The position numbers and the translations under genes were made by a program. Shown here one piece after another: positions 9,546-19,159 of a stretch of DNA of 23,713 bases (the first letter of the stretch is position 1; every line of letters begins with the position of its first letter). This stretch comes from Larix sibirica (taxonomy: Eukaryota; Streptophyta; Pinopsida; Pinales; Pinaceae): positions 1 through 23,713 of the forward strand of contig NWUY0300003966.1 in NCBI GenBank assembly GCA_004151065.3, in the 5' to 3' direction. The notes under the pieces were generated by a model that was not told the DNA's origin, made no database searches, and saw only the letters and a program-made list of their open reading frames with translations.

Positions 9546-9600
9546 GTAAATTGCAGATTTGATATCCAATCATGTATGGTTTTCATGAATTGTAATTTAC
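9546..9600 (+). repeat. Conserved inverted repeat in LTR 3
   Basis: Arms GTAAATTGCA (9546-9555) and TGTAATTTAC (9591-9600), as in LTRs 1, 2 and 4. Confidence 0.5.
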
Positions 9601-9969
9601 AACTATATATGTCTTGCTAGTTTGGCAGAAGTAAAGGACAATTTTATTGAGCATTTTTGACACGATAATTGAAAAAGTTAAGGGTTGATTTACTATTGTA
9701 AAAGTGAATTTTCAGATCCGTTTTATGCATGATAATATTTCTCTAGAGGGTTGAAACTTATAAGATACTTTAGTATATTTTCTCCTTGGATTTCCTAGAG
9801 ATTCGGTTATTAAGGATTGAAATATTGTTCACTTTCAACTATTGTTTGTTCTATATTTGATAACATCCCTAAGGCTGAAAATTCACAGGGTTAACATCCA
9901 GGAAGCCTCTAGTCAAGGAGGTTAAATTTATGTTTTGCATTAAAGTTTGAGATAACATAAATTTCTACA

Positions 9970-10191
9970 TGCATAACCCATGGAGCTTATAACATGGCAA
10001 CAATTGACTAATCCCTTGGACTATTATGTATGTGTGCGCGCGTGTATAGGTTTTTTGTTCCAATAGGGGATCGATTTAAATCCTTCTACGTGAGGTGCAC
10101 TAGGCTATGTTGACAAGTTTAGTTTACTAGGTATGCCATCCACAAATGTGGGAAGCATATGTTTTGTTTCCTTGTCAGGTTTTCCTTGGAA

Positions 10192-10227
<36 letters not shown>

Positions 10228-11549
10228 CGGGAATTAATTGATAAGTAGTTATATCAATGTTGGACAAAATGTGATTACTGTTATGTGTGAAGCATGTTCA
10301 TATTAATATGGTAATAACCTTGGAAAGGGTAGAACATGGGACCAATTTCAGTCTCCTTAGGAACCTAGGTCTACATGTTTATCCTAGGTTGGATTTTGGT
10401 TGTGGGTACACATGCATTGGATGCATTTTTATTTTATTTTAATTTTCCTAAGGTTGAAAAGTCATGCATACAAAATTGGAGGGTCGTTAATTAAAGTTAG
10501 AGGTATCCCTTATCTATTTAAATACATTGGTTAACAACCTTGAGTGTTAATGAGTAAATTATCATAGTTAATAAATAATTATTAGGGTGTTGGAGATGAG
10601 TTCAATTATCTAAATCATACTTAATGGTTTAAGTGTATCATGTGAAAGAGCTAGATAGCCTTGTTGATTGTTAATTGGTATAGTTGGTGTTTTAGTGTGC
10701 CATCCTAACGTTTGGACAACGGGTTGATAATTTATGTGTGCCTCGAGGTTGGGATTGGCTATATATAATTGTATTGATGATTTAGTGTTCTCCATTACTT
10801 GTTATTGTTGAATTATTAATATGTTAATGTGAATAAAAAGAATGTGTTTTTACTGCTCAAAGGGAACTATAGGAGAAATGGAAATGACACGAGTGTTAAA
10901 AAATAACTAGGTTAGAATGGTGCAGGGTATTGAAGACTAGGGATTATAATGGATATAAGGGCCTTAATGATCCTTATGAAGGAAGGATGTTTTTTTTTCT
11001 ACATAGGGGGTTCAACCTAGATGCAAGACAAAAAACACTAGTCCTATGGTCGAACCAAAAGTGTAGAAGAAAACTTTATGCATAGGCCAAAAAGTGGATA
11101 CAAATTTATTTGATAGAGTGGATATTATCCTTGTTATATCATATAATGGAGTTGGTACGGGGCTTGGTATACTTGGCAAGGATATGGGCCATAATCCTAG
11201 CAAAACTACATCCGAGGAGACTAGTAGTAAAGGGGATTTTAATGCACACCCCTTCTCCTTTCTAAATGGTTTGAAATAGCTTTCCCATGAGCAAGGTCTA
11301 TATAGAATCAATCAAAATTAAAATGACTAGAGGGATGAGGCATTGGTAAATAATCCTAATATTGAAGTTGTATCCCAAGGGAAGGGTTTATTGGTAATGG
11401 TAATGATGGGGGAGCTTAGTGGTCTCAAGTGAGGTTTTAACAGATAAAAGGAGTTGTGATTGAGAATAAAACTAAGAATTCAAGGAAGTGTGAAGCAAAC
11501 TTCAAATCCAATGAGGATTGTGGTGGAGATAATATAAGGTCAGATCAAG
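9970..11549. other. Unassigned region with a GT/GC repeat
   Basis: No readable gene. Short open frames here (for example 10610-10795 minus and a plus/minus pair at 11012-11311) show no family pattern. The part from about 10860 may include the 5' end of the LINE whose ORF1 remnant follows, but I could not recognise it. Confidence 0.4.
10193..10228 (+). repeat. (GT)13(GC)5 alternating repeat, copy 1
   Basis: Thirteen GT units run directly into five GC units, giving 36 bases of strict purine-pyrimidine alternation. Copy 2 has fourteen GT units. Such sequence is of the kind known to adopt the Z form under supercoiling. Confidence 0.9.
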
Positions 11550-12317
11550 GGCTGTAATATCATGGGAAAACCCTAGCTAGGAAGTTTTATGGAAGAAGTA
11601 TTACTTAACAAACCCTTAATGATTGGATTCAAAGCTTCTATATACCTATTTTTGGGTATGGCCCAAAATTCAATATGATGGCAAGAGGGTAGTTAGGCTT
11701 CATGTTCATGTTAGAAGAAGATGCCATAAAAACACTAGAAGGCGTTTGGTTTAGGGGTTGTCGGTGCTATCATTGCATAATTGGACTGCTTGCTTTGATC
11801 CTAGAATTGAGGTAGCTATAATGCAACTAGAGTGGATCAAGATTTTTGGACTTCTTATCGAGATGTGGTTGGATATGGTTCTTTGGGTTATAGGAAATTG
11901 CTTGGGGAAAACAATAGAAATCGACTAGTGTTATAAATCCAATGTGTATAGGATAGTACCCAAAGCACTAGTCAAGGTGGATTTAAAAGAAGGGCTAGTG
12001 GAAACCCTTGGGATCATAGTTGGAGATAAAATGCACAAGCATGTGCTATATTATGTTAAAATATGTTTAGATGTTCAAGATGCCGTGCATACGACCATGT
12101 ATTGGAGGTCTATACAGATCTCTTTGTCTAGAAAGCTTGGCAACAAAAGGATTTCCAAATGAATGTGGATATTTCTGTGAAAGGTATAAATGCAGGAGAG
12201 GGTGTGGAGGAACAAAGGAAAATCCCAATTCAAGATGGATTTAAGAAAGAAGGGTTGGGAGGGAGTAAAGAAAAATTGCATAATGAGGATTCCTCAGAGG
12301 AACCAAAGAAAGAATGA
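11550..12317 (+). pseudogene. LINE ORF1 remnant with DUF4283-like domain, copy 1
   Basis: In one plus frame KFYGRSIT, TLNDWIQ, IFGYGPKFN and LEEDAIKTLEGVWFRG follow one another; the reading then shifts frame at about 11757 to NWTACFDPRIE, IKIFGLLIEMW, VIGNCLGKTIEID, a TAG stop at 11926, and VPKALVKVDLKEGL. This matches the order of the plant DUF4283 domain found in LINE ORF1 or gag-like proteins, which are thought to bind the element's RNA. A frame ending at 12317 adds a Lys/Glu-rich tail. At least one frameshift and several stops make it dead. No RT follows in the same orientation: the next LINE piece is reversed. Family by recalled pattern; the ends are approximate. Confidence 0.6.
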
Positions 12318-12779
12318 GCAACGATTTTTATGAATCATTAAGGGGAAATCTTGAGAATGTAGAAATCAATGGAAAATGGTCAAAGGAAAATTTGAAGGAA
12401 GCATGAGACATACACGTGTTTGCATTAGAGAAATCATGGTCCATGTCTATATAACTTAGGGAATGGAACATGCCTTTGCATTATAGAGAGAAAACCAAAT
12501 TTATACAAAAGTGTGTAAAATTATTTACAAAGCATAGGAGCATGTGTGCTATAAGCTATATTTTATTTTAGCAAGTATTTTCTTTTTCACCTGGGAAAAA
12601 AACATACTTGTTATAATGAGAATTAAAGTATACAACATTACATCATACACAATTTTCATAATTCAAATCACTATACCTTCCAGGGGTAATAGCTCTATCA
12701 CCATTGAAATGTTGTTATAGATTTTGTAAAATCCATATACAAAAACTAAGGATAAAAGCTACCTATGAGCTATATACTA
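12318..12779. other. Unassigned, AT-rich
   Basis: No coding sense on either strand. The right part, read on the minus strand, may be the 3' untranslated end of the next LINE fragment. Confidence 0.4.
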
Positions 12780-13753
12780 AGAAAAAATTTCATTTATCCA
12801 AGCCATAAAAAAGTATAGGTTAATCCACATTCTGTTACAATACATAAACACATTTTGGCCTATAGTCCACGCCAACCAAATCCATAGATATCCAAAACAG
12901 AAAAAGTGAAACATGAACTCAAAAAATATTCAAAGAAGATAGGAAAGGCTCTATGCCTGGATTATGTTCTTCTATAGAAATTATACCCACCAGACATACC
13001 AACGCCTTCTTAGACAAAAAAAAATCATCCTTTGAGTTATATTCCCAATAAATGTGTTGAAGATTCAAGATCGTAGGGGACCCTACAGAGCTATGATCTG
13101 TTCCTTCCACCACTCCAACTGAGCTACCTAGATGCTGCACTTTGATAAAGCCCAGACAACTACATCCTTGGAATTCCCTGCCACTTGAAGATAAGTGATC
13201 TACTTCAACAGTGCCACATATAAAAAACCCCACAAAGCCAATATCTCTGCCTTAGTATAGAGCAAGGTCCACATGCCATCCACATCTTGAATTTGAGCCC
13301 CTCATTCGACATTAATACCATTCCATCCCCTTCTTTCCTGGCTATCCTGGGATGCACCATCAAAGAACCCAATATGAATGTTTAGTTCAAATACAAGGGC
13401 CTTGATATTTTTGGCTATTTAAGATTTATAATCACCCTTCCATCCCTTGTACGCCCCCACAATATTCGAAATAACCATGTGATGAAAAGGAGGCTCATTG
13501 TCAATTAACACTTGGTTTATGTGGGTCCAAATGCCCCCAACATACAAAGAAAGGAAGGTCTTTAAATGAGGGGACCGTTGCTATCCATGCTCCGAAATTG
13601 GAAACCAAGGACTCAGAATCCAAATTCCCTACAATCTTTAGCATTGAGGTTTGGTGATTGCACAATGGACTAGAAGGTGATCAAAAGATTCTGAATGATT
13701 GAAACAAAAAACACAGATTCCAGGGCTAGCTCCCATTAGCAAGTATATGACAA
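12780..13753 (-). pseudogene. 5'-truncated LINE ORF2 tail: zf-RVT and RNase H, copy 1
   Basis: On the minus strand, from about 13740, the order is CVFC...FDHLLVHC (an intact C-x2-C...H-x4-C zinc finger of the zf-RVT type), then GAYKGWKGDYKS, then FFDGASQ and TKAEILALWGF (first Asp and Glu of an RNase H active site). Next come VAGNSKDVVVW, where the usual GDS reads GNS so the second catalytic Asp is lost, and finally LQHIYWEYNSKDDFFLSKKAL. Pieces lie in at least two frames with stops; the longest clean run is 12919-13233. Loss of everything upstream of the zinc finger fits the 5' truncation typical of LINE insertions. RNase H would remove RNA from the copy hybrid. It faces the ORF1 remnant on its left, so the two belong to different insertions or to a rearranged one. 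Confidence 0.6.
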
Positions 13754-14159
13754 TGATGATGATGATGATTTACATTCACTCTAATTTTATTGGAATTTTT
13801 TTTTAATGATTATTTAATTTTATTGGAGTTAAAAAAAATTAATGATTATTTTATTTATTATAATATCTTTTTGTATAATTGAAGAGATTATATAGATTTT
13901 TTATTTTTATTTTTATTATTTAACAAGTTAGGAAATCCATTATTATTACAAATATTGTAAAATTGAGTTTTAATTGGGTATAGGAAAGTTAATTTTTTTC
14001 ATTGTCTACATTTTTAGTATCACATGGCATTTTAGGTCTTGTCCAACAAACTAACTCCACTATGGTCTTGTCCAACAAACTAACTCCACTATGAAGCTCA
14101 TGAAAATTTGTTTTTGTTTTACCAATGTTAATTTTATTCTTTATACTAGTAAGTTGAGA
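13754..14159. other. AT-rich spacer with small repeats
   Basis: Contains five GAT units at 13755-13769, long A/T runs to about 13990, and a 29-bp tandem repeat at 14035-14092. No gene is visible. Two of the few differences between the duplication copies (13917 and 13919, T here, G in copy 2) lie in its T-rich part. Confidence 0.5.
14035..14092 (+). repeat. 29-bp perfect tandem repeat, copy 1
   Basis: GGTCTTGTCC...CTCCACTAT occurs twice, head to tail, at 14035-14063 and 14064-14092 with no mismatch. It sits next to the left end of a LINE fragment. Confidence 0.9.
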
Positions 14160-15258
14160 TGGGGACACTGAGGAGGTGGCAATGTTACTTTGAAAGAATC
14201 CTATTCTCTTCTTCATGTCACCGAGGATCATGAGGGGAAGAAAATATGGAGCTGGATCTAAAAACAAAATTTGTGGCCACAATTCTCCACGTTTTTGTGG
14301 TTGGTATCGAAGTGGAAGGCCTTAATCTGGGATCAAATTTGATGCAAGGGTTTTGAATTCCATCGCAGTGTCTGTTACGTGAGCATGATGACGAAACCAC
14401 AAAACATCTTCTCAACCTTTGCACCTTTTCCTCTGCCTTATGGGATAAAGGAGTGACAACCTTCTAGCAAATAGATAGGCAAAGGGGAAGCATATAGGAC
14501 ACCATCGAACACTAGAGGGAAGGTATTTTCACAACCACATCTTGAAAAAAATATGGAAAATATTCTCATGCTTTCTCCTCTGGGAAATTTGGAAGGAACA
14601 AATATGCCAAATTTTTAATGACATTGGCTTGTCGAGGGATCATATTCGGGATCAAAAGGAATTTTGGAAACTCTTTAGATCAAACAATGGATGACATAGG
14701 ACTTGCAATGTTAGGATCAAGAGCATTTGATAATGGATTATTGGAATCTAAGCTCCTTAAAGATAGCTTCTCTAACCACCATTCCCAAGCAAAGGGTTTC
14801 CAACCCAACAACTTGGTCCTCCCCTCCCCCTAGTTGAATTCCTAAAACTTAAATTTGATGGAACCTCACGAGCCGAGCTAGGCCCCATTGGATTAAGGGG
14901 CATCTTCAAGAACGACATAGGCTAAATAATTTGCATCAATGCGAGATTTCTTGGGAGAGAAATGAATAATGCAGTTGAGTTTCACGCTATCACTCGGGGC
15001 CTATGAATTTCCATCAAATGGGGCTACACCAAAATAATATCGAAAGGATATTCTCAACTCATAAATTCATATGTTGATCAAATTAGTGCACGACAACCCC
15101 ATCAACAAAATTTCACTGAAATAGAGAATGAAAGCAAACATTGAAAAATTAGCTCCCCTACATAATCAAATTTTATTCATTGTTCCATCATATGTAAGAT
15201 GTGCTACCAATAAAGTGGAAAATCGCCTCATGAATAAAGGAATAGAGTGCGACTAGAG
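14160..15258 (+). pseudogene. 5'-truncated LINE ORF2 tail: zf-RVT and RNase H, copy 1
   Basis: Plus-strand pieces in order: LKESYSLLH and KKIWSWI, then FSTFLWLVSKW (the linker with the FLW motif), then CLLREHDDETTKHLLNLC, a zf-RVT finger whose second Cys is Arg (14369-14430), then FLLWEIWKEQICQIFN, then an RNase H domain. In RNase H the first Asp is kept (FDGTS, GAT at 14857) and the Glu is kept (NNAVEF, GAG at 14977), but the second Asp of the usual GDS is Tyr (GYS, TAT at 15049). The C-terminal phrase CATNKVENRLMNKGIE matches the usual end of this domain. Stops at several points show a dead copy. Nothing upstream of the linker remains, as in a 5'-truncated LINE. It lies in opposite orientation to the fragment at 12780-13753 and differs from it in sequence, so it is a separate insertion. 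Confidence 0.7.
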
Positions 15259-16071
15259 GACCTAGACACAACATGGACAGAGATTATGCATTCTCCCTTG
15301 GTGTAGGATTGTATCAATATTCTAACATAGGACTAACATCCCTCGGATTTGGGTGAGAACTGAGGCTCAAAGAGTCTACCAAGCTATCCATCATGCAGCA
15401 ACAGGTAATCATGTGGGAGGACACATTGCAGATGTTCATGTGCAAGTGTGCATGCATGTACACTTGGAAAATATGACATATCACCGAAGAATGAAGGTTG
15501 GAGGAAAATGAAGGTAAGAAGGAGGCTTGACTGGGAGGTGATGGATCCCCCACTTGCTTTGATCGGGTAGGGTAGATCCTAGGTGTAGGATCATGATGAC
15601 GGAAACATGCAGGTTGCATCACAATTTGGTTGAATCCAACTCTCTTGTAGTTGTTATTGGATGGTTCTACAAATGATATTATGGTGAACCTTGATTAAAT
15701 GCAAACCTTGGCGAATAGATTGTGAGGGAATTCAGATTGCGGGTTCTTGTCATCTGATTCTTTGCAGGGAGGTAGAGGTCTCCAACTTGGGGGACATGGT
15801 TTTAGTGGGTAGGTTGCAGAATGGTGAGTCAAGGAAGCACGTGTCACGAGATAAATGGGAGGAAAAAAAACCCATATGTCACACATTCAAAAGGAGATTT
15901 GAGATCCCAAAGTAATTTATTAGCAATTTGTCTCGTCTTCGATCCAAAAGGAAATAGAAGCAGTCAAGGAATGGGTTTGGAATGAGCACTAGACGATAGG
16001 AGCAAAAGACATCTAGATGGAAATGGAACCTTGGGTTCAGGGTGAGGAGTATTCTAGGACCTGTGAAACCA
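15259..16071. other. Unassigned region after the LINE tail
   Basis: The first ~100 bases may be the LINE's C-terminal tail or 3' end. Open frames at 15314-15622 (minus, 102 codons) and 15691-15915 (plus, 74 codons) show no recognised motif and overlap other frames, so I do not call them genes. Confidence 0.4.
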
Positions 16072-16100
16072 TGTAATACCCCTAGTTTTGACTTGGAATG
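16072..16100 (+). repeat. Possible start of another LTR (TGTAATACCCC)
   Basis: TGTAATACCCCTAG resembles the TGTAACACCCC-type start common to many plant LTRs, particularly Gypsy elements. It lies 29 bases before the N at 16101, and its twin at 23682 lies 32 bases before the window end. If it is an LTR start, the AT-rich sequence after 16102 would be its body; this is a weak call. Confidence 0.3.
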
Positions 16101-16101
16101 N
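16101..16101. other. Single N at the right edge of duplication copy 1
   Basis: Sequence identity with copy 2 runs exactly up to this ambiguous base and cannot be followed past it, because copy 2 has only three more bases. A contig join is the simplest reading. Confidence 0.55.
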
Positions 16102-16459
16102 GTTCTATTAATATTTCATTTTCCAATAAATTTCATTCTTAAATTTTAATATTCTTAGCATAATATGATCTTTAAATTTATGTACTCACTTGTGTCTTGG
16201 TAGATTCAACGTCTGAATTCCATGGCCTTTGTCACATGCTTAAAATTGCTTGTAAGATACCATCTTTGCCAAATTGAATATAGACTTTGATATGCATTTC
16301 CTTAGGTTAATTTATTAGTATCCTTCCTTTCTTTGGACATTTATATTTGTGAACTCTTACATGTTTTTGATGATAAATTTATGTTGTTTGACCAAGGGAT
16401 TTGCAAAATAGTTCCGCGGGTCATATTCTTGGTTTCCAATCAACTATAAAAGACTTATT
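16102..16459. other. Unassigned AT-rich spacer before LTR 4
   Basis: No gene or repeat match within the window. If TGTAATACCCC at 16072 is a real LTR start, this would be part of that LTR. The bases just before 16460 show no polypurine tract, so LTR 4 does not look like a 3' LTR. Confidence 0.4.
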
Positions 16460-16577
16460 TGTTGGTTTTCGGGTTACTTTGAAAGTTTTCACACCATGTT
16501 TCTGGGTGCTCATGAGATTTGGGGTTGCTTGTAAGGCCCTGGGACCACATTGTCTTGTTAGCCTTCCTTACCACTTG

Positions 16578-16586
16578 TATACATAG
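16578..16586 (+). promoter_or_regulatory. TATA-like box in LTR 4
   Basis: TATACATAG followed by AGGAAGGAGAG at the position of the TATA boxes of the other LTRs, with one T-to-C change. Confidence 0.4.
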
Positions 16587-16869
16587 AGGAAGGAGAGAGT
16601 CCTCATTCATTATCATCATCACACTTTTTGGTGCCTAGCTTCTTGGAGGAAGTCGCTAGGGTTCATGAGGAAACCCTAGGAGGAGTTATAAACTCTAGAG
16701 AGGATGTCTAAGTTTGGAGCTTGATCCTTGTGAGATACTAGGGTTTACTCTTGTGAAGAAGACCTTGGAGATGATGATCATTACTCCTCTCTTGGCTCTT
16801 CATTTGTAATTGGTCTCCCTTGGAGTTGCTAGGGTCTCATGGTCTTGAAACATCTTGAAGTCTAGGGTT

Positions 16870-16919
16870 AGGGTTTCATCCCTTGGAGGTTTGATATTAG
16901 GGTTTTGTGATGAAACCCT
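16870..16919 (+). repeat. 11-bp perfect inverted repeat at the duplication edge
   Basis: AGGGTTTCATC (16870-16880) and GATGAAACCCT (16909-16919) are exact reverse complements, 28 bases apart, and lie 11 bases inside the left edge of copy 2. In copy 1 the left arm has a T for G at 9264. LTR 1 has a near-match at about 4299-4350. The arms contain AAACCCTA, the plant telo-box core. Confidence 0.6.
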
Positions 16920-17153
16920 AGGTGTATTTGTTGAAGAATAAGGAAAGAAGTGGACATGTTGCCTTGGGGAACTTGTTTGAGTGATTCATGCATGTTAGAG
17001 CTTGAATCTTGGTTGTGCTAGGGTTTTCATTATTTTCCATAGCTAGGATTTTGGAGAGCTAGTGGATTGTACAAGCTTTGTGATAAGTGTATGATATGTA
17101 CAATAAATTCATCTCGAGTATATTAATGTTTTTTTCAGCTATCCACAACTTTC

Positions 17154-17208
17154 GTAAATTGCAGATTTGATATCCAATCATGTATGGTTTTCATGAATTG
17201 TAATTTAC
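17154..17208 (+). repeat. Conserved inverted repeat in LTR 4
   Basis: Arms GTAAATTGCA (17154-17163) and TGTAATTTAC (17199-17208), identical to copy 1 at 9546-9600. Confidence 0.5.
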
Positions 17209-17577
17209 AACTATATATGTCTTGCTAGTTTGGCAGAAGTAAAGGACAATTTTATTGAGCATTTTTGACACGATAATTGAAAAAGTTAAGGGTTGATTTA
17301 CTATTGTAAAAGTGAATTTTCAGATCCGTTTTATGCATGATAATATTTCTCTAGAGGGTTGAAACTTATAAGATACTTTAGTATATTTTCTCCTTGGATT
17401 TCCTAGAGATTCGGTTATTAAGGATTGAAATATTGTTCACTTTCAACTATTGTTTGTTCTATATTTGATAACATCCCTAAGGCTGAAAATTCACAGGGTT
17501 AACATCCAGGAAGCCTCTAGTCAAGGAGGTTAAATTTATGTTTTGCATTAAAGTTTGAGATAACATAAATTTCTACA

Positions 17578-17798
17578 TGCATAACCCATGGAGCTTATAA
17601 CATGGCAACAATTGACTAATCCCTTGGACTATTATGTATGTGTGCGCGCGTGTATAGGTTTTTTGTTCCAATAGGGGATCGATTTAAATCCTTCTACGTG
17701 AGGTGCACTAGGCTATGTTGACAAGTTTAGTTTACTAGGTATGCCATCCACAAATGTGGGAAGCATATGTTTTGTTTCCTTGTCAGGTTTTCCTTGGA

Positions 17799-17837
<39 letters not shown>

Positions 17838-19159
17838 CGGGAATTAATTGATAAGTAGTTATATCAATGTTGGACAAAATGTGATTACTGTTATGTGTGA
17901 AGCATGTTCATATTAATATGGTAATAACCTTGGAAAGGGTAGAACATGGGACCAATTTCAGTCTCCTTAGGAACCTAGGTCTACATGTTTATCCTAGGTT
18001 GGATTTTGGTTGTGGGTACACATGCATTGGATGCATTTTTATTTTATTTTAATTTTCCTAAGGTTGAAAAGTCATGCATACAAAATTGGAGGGTCGTTAA
18101 TTAAAGTTAGAGGTATCCCTTATCTATTTAAATACATTGGTTAACAACCTTGAGTGTTAATGAGTAAATTATCATAGTTAATAAATAATTATTAGGGTGT
18201 TGGAGATGAGTTCAATTATCTAAATCATACTTAATGGTTTAAGTGTATCATGTGAAAGAGCTAGATAGCCTTGTTGATTGTTAATTGGTATAGTTGGTGT
18301 TTTAGTGTGCCATCCTAACGTTTGGACAACGGGTTGATAATTTATGTGTGCCTCGAGGTTGGGATTGGCTATATATAATTGTATTGATGATTTAGTGTTC
18401 TCCATTACTTGTTATTGTTGAATTATTAATATGTTAATGTGAATAAAAAGAATGTGTTTTTACTGCTCAAAGGGAACTATAGGAGAAATGGAAATGACAC
18501 GAGTGTTAAAAAATAACTAGGTTAGAATGGTGCAGGGTATTGAAGACTAGGGATTATAATGGATATAAGGGCCTTAATGATCCTTATGAAGGAAGGATGT
18601 TTTTTTTTCTACATAGGGGGTTCAACCTAGATGCAAGACAAAAAACACTAGTCCTATGGTCGAACCAAAAGTGTAGAAGAAAACTTTATGCATAGGCCAA
18701 AAAGTGGATACAAATTTATTTGATAGAGTGGATATTATCCTTGTTATATCATATAATGGAGTTGGTACGGGGCTTGGTATACTTGGCAAGGATATGGGCC
18801 ATAATCCTAGCAAAACTACATCCGAGGAGACTAGTAGTAAAGGGGATTTTAATGCACACCCCTTCTCCTTTCTAAATGGTTTGAAATAGCTTTCCCATGA
18901 GCAAGGTCTATATAGAATCAATCAAAATTAAAATGACTAGAGGGATGAGGCATTGGTAAATAATCCTAATATTGAAGTTGTATCCCAAGGGAAGGGTTTA
19001 TTGGTAATGGTAATGATGGGGGAGCTTAGTGGTCTCAAGTGAGGTTTTAACAGATAAAAGGAGTTGTGATTGAGAATAAAACTAAGAATTCAAGGAAGTG
19101 TGAAGCAAACTTCAAATCCAATGAGGATTGTGGTGGAGATAATATAAGGTCAGATCAAG
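17578..19159. other. Unassigned region with GT/GC repeat, copy 2
   Basis: Same content as 9970-11549, with no readable gene. The only change found is one extra GT unit. Confidence 0.4.
17801..17838 (+). repeat. (GT)14(GC)5 alternating repeat, copy 2
   Basis: Fourteen GT units then five GC units. The one-unit change from copy 1 is the kind of slippage seen between alleles or very recent duplicates, and also a common sequencing error. Confidence 0.9.

Larger units (their letters stand above)
8696..9969 (+). repeat. 5'-truncated copia LTR (LTR 3)
   Basis: It opens at the point matching 7575 in LTR 2 (GGGGTGTG.ACACACCTTGTGTAGC) and continues to a TTCTACA end at 9969, so about the first 700 bases of the LTR are missing. 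No primer-binding site follows, so it is a 3' LTR or a solo LTR. A TATA box (TATATATAG, 8882-8890) is kept. A CT microsatellite has grown inside it at 9183. From about 9251 onward it is almost identical to LTR 4, whereas before that point the two differ strongly. Confidence 0.75.
9251..16100 (+). repeat. Large direct duplication, copy 1
   Basis: Matches 16859-23710 in the same orientation. The offset is 7608 before the GT repeat near 10200 and 7610 after it. Differences I could see: T/G at 9264, G/A at 9424, one GT unit (13 against 14), and T/G at 13917 and 13919. All other blocks compared are identical. The left edge is within LTR 3; the right edge is the N at 16101. Confidence 0.95.
16460..17577 (+). 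repeat. Hybrid, internally deleted copia LTR (LTR 4)
   Basis: Starts TGTTGGTTTTCGGG and ends TTCTACA, giving the classic TG...CA ends. After GAGATTTGGGGT it jumps to TGCTTGTAAGGCC, skipping most of the 5' third of the LTR that is present in LTRs 1 and 2. Up to about 16858 it is diverged from LTR 3; from 16859 it is nearly identical to LTR 3. It thus joins two different LTR histories. The bases flanking it (TTATT before, TGCAT after) do not match, as expected for a recombinant rather than a simple insertion. Confidence 0.75.

Noticed and set aside
11012-11311. 99-codon minus-strand frame, repeated at 18622-18921
   Set aside because: It overlaps a plus-strand frame (11094-11279), has no recognised motif and is identical between copies only because the whole block is.
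13755-13769. Short GAT repeats as a CRISPR-like or minisatellite array
   Set aside because: Only five 3-base units with no spacers; an ordinary microsatellite.
13989-14282. 97-codon minus-strand frame, repeated at 21599-21892
   Set aside because: It is antisense to the LINE ORF2 tail and reads through the 29-bp tandem repeat; it is a shadow frame.
15314-15622. 102-codon minus-strand frame rich in Ser, His and Pro
   Set aside because: No family pattern and no supporting context; length alone is weak evidence in this much sequence.
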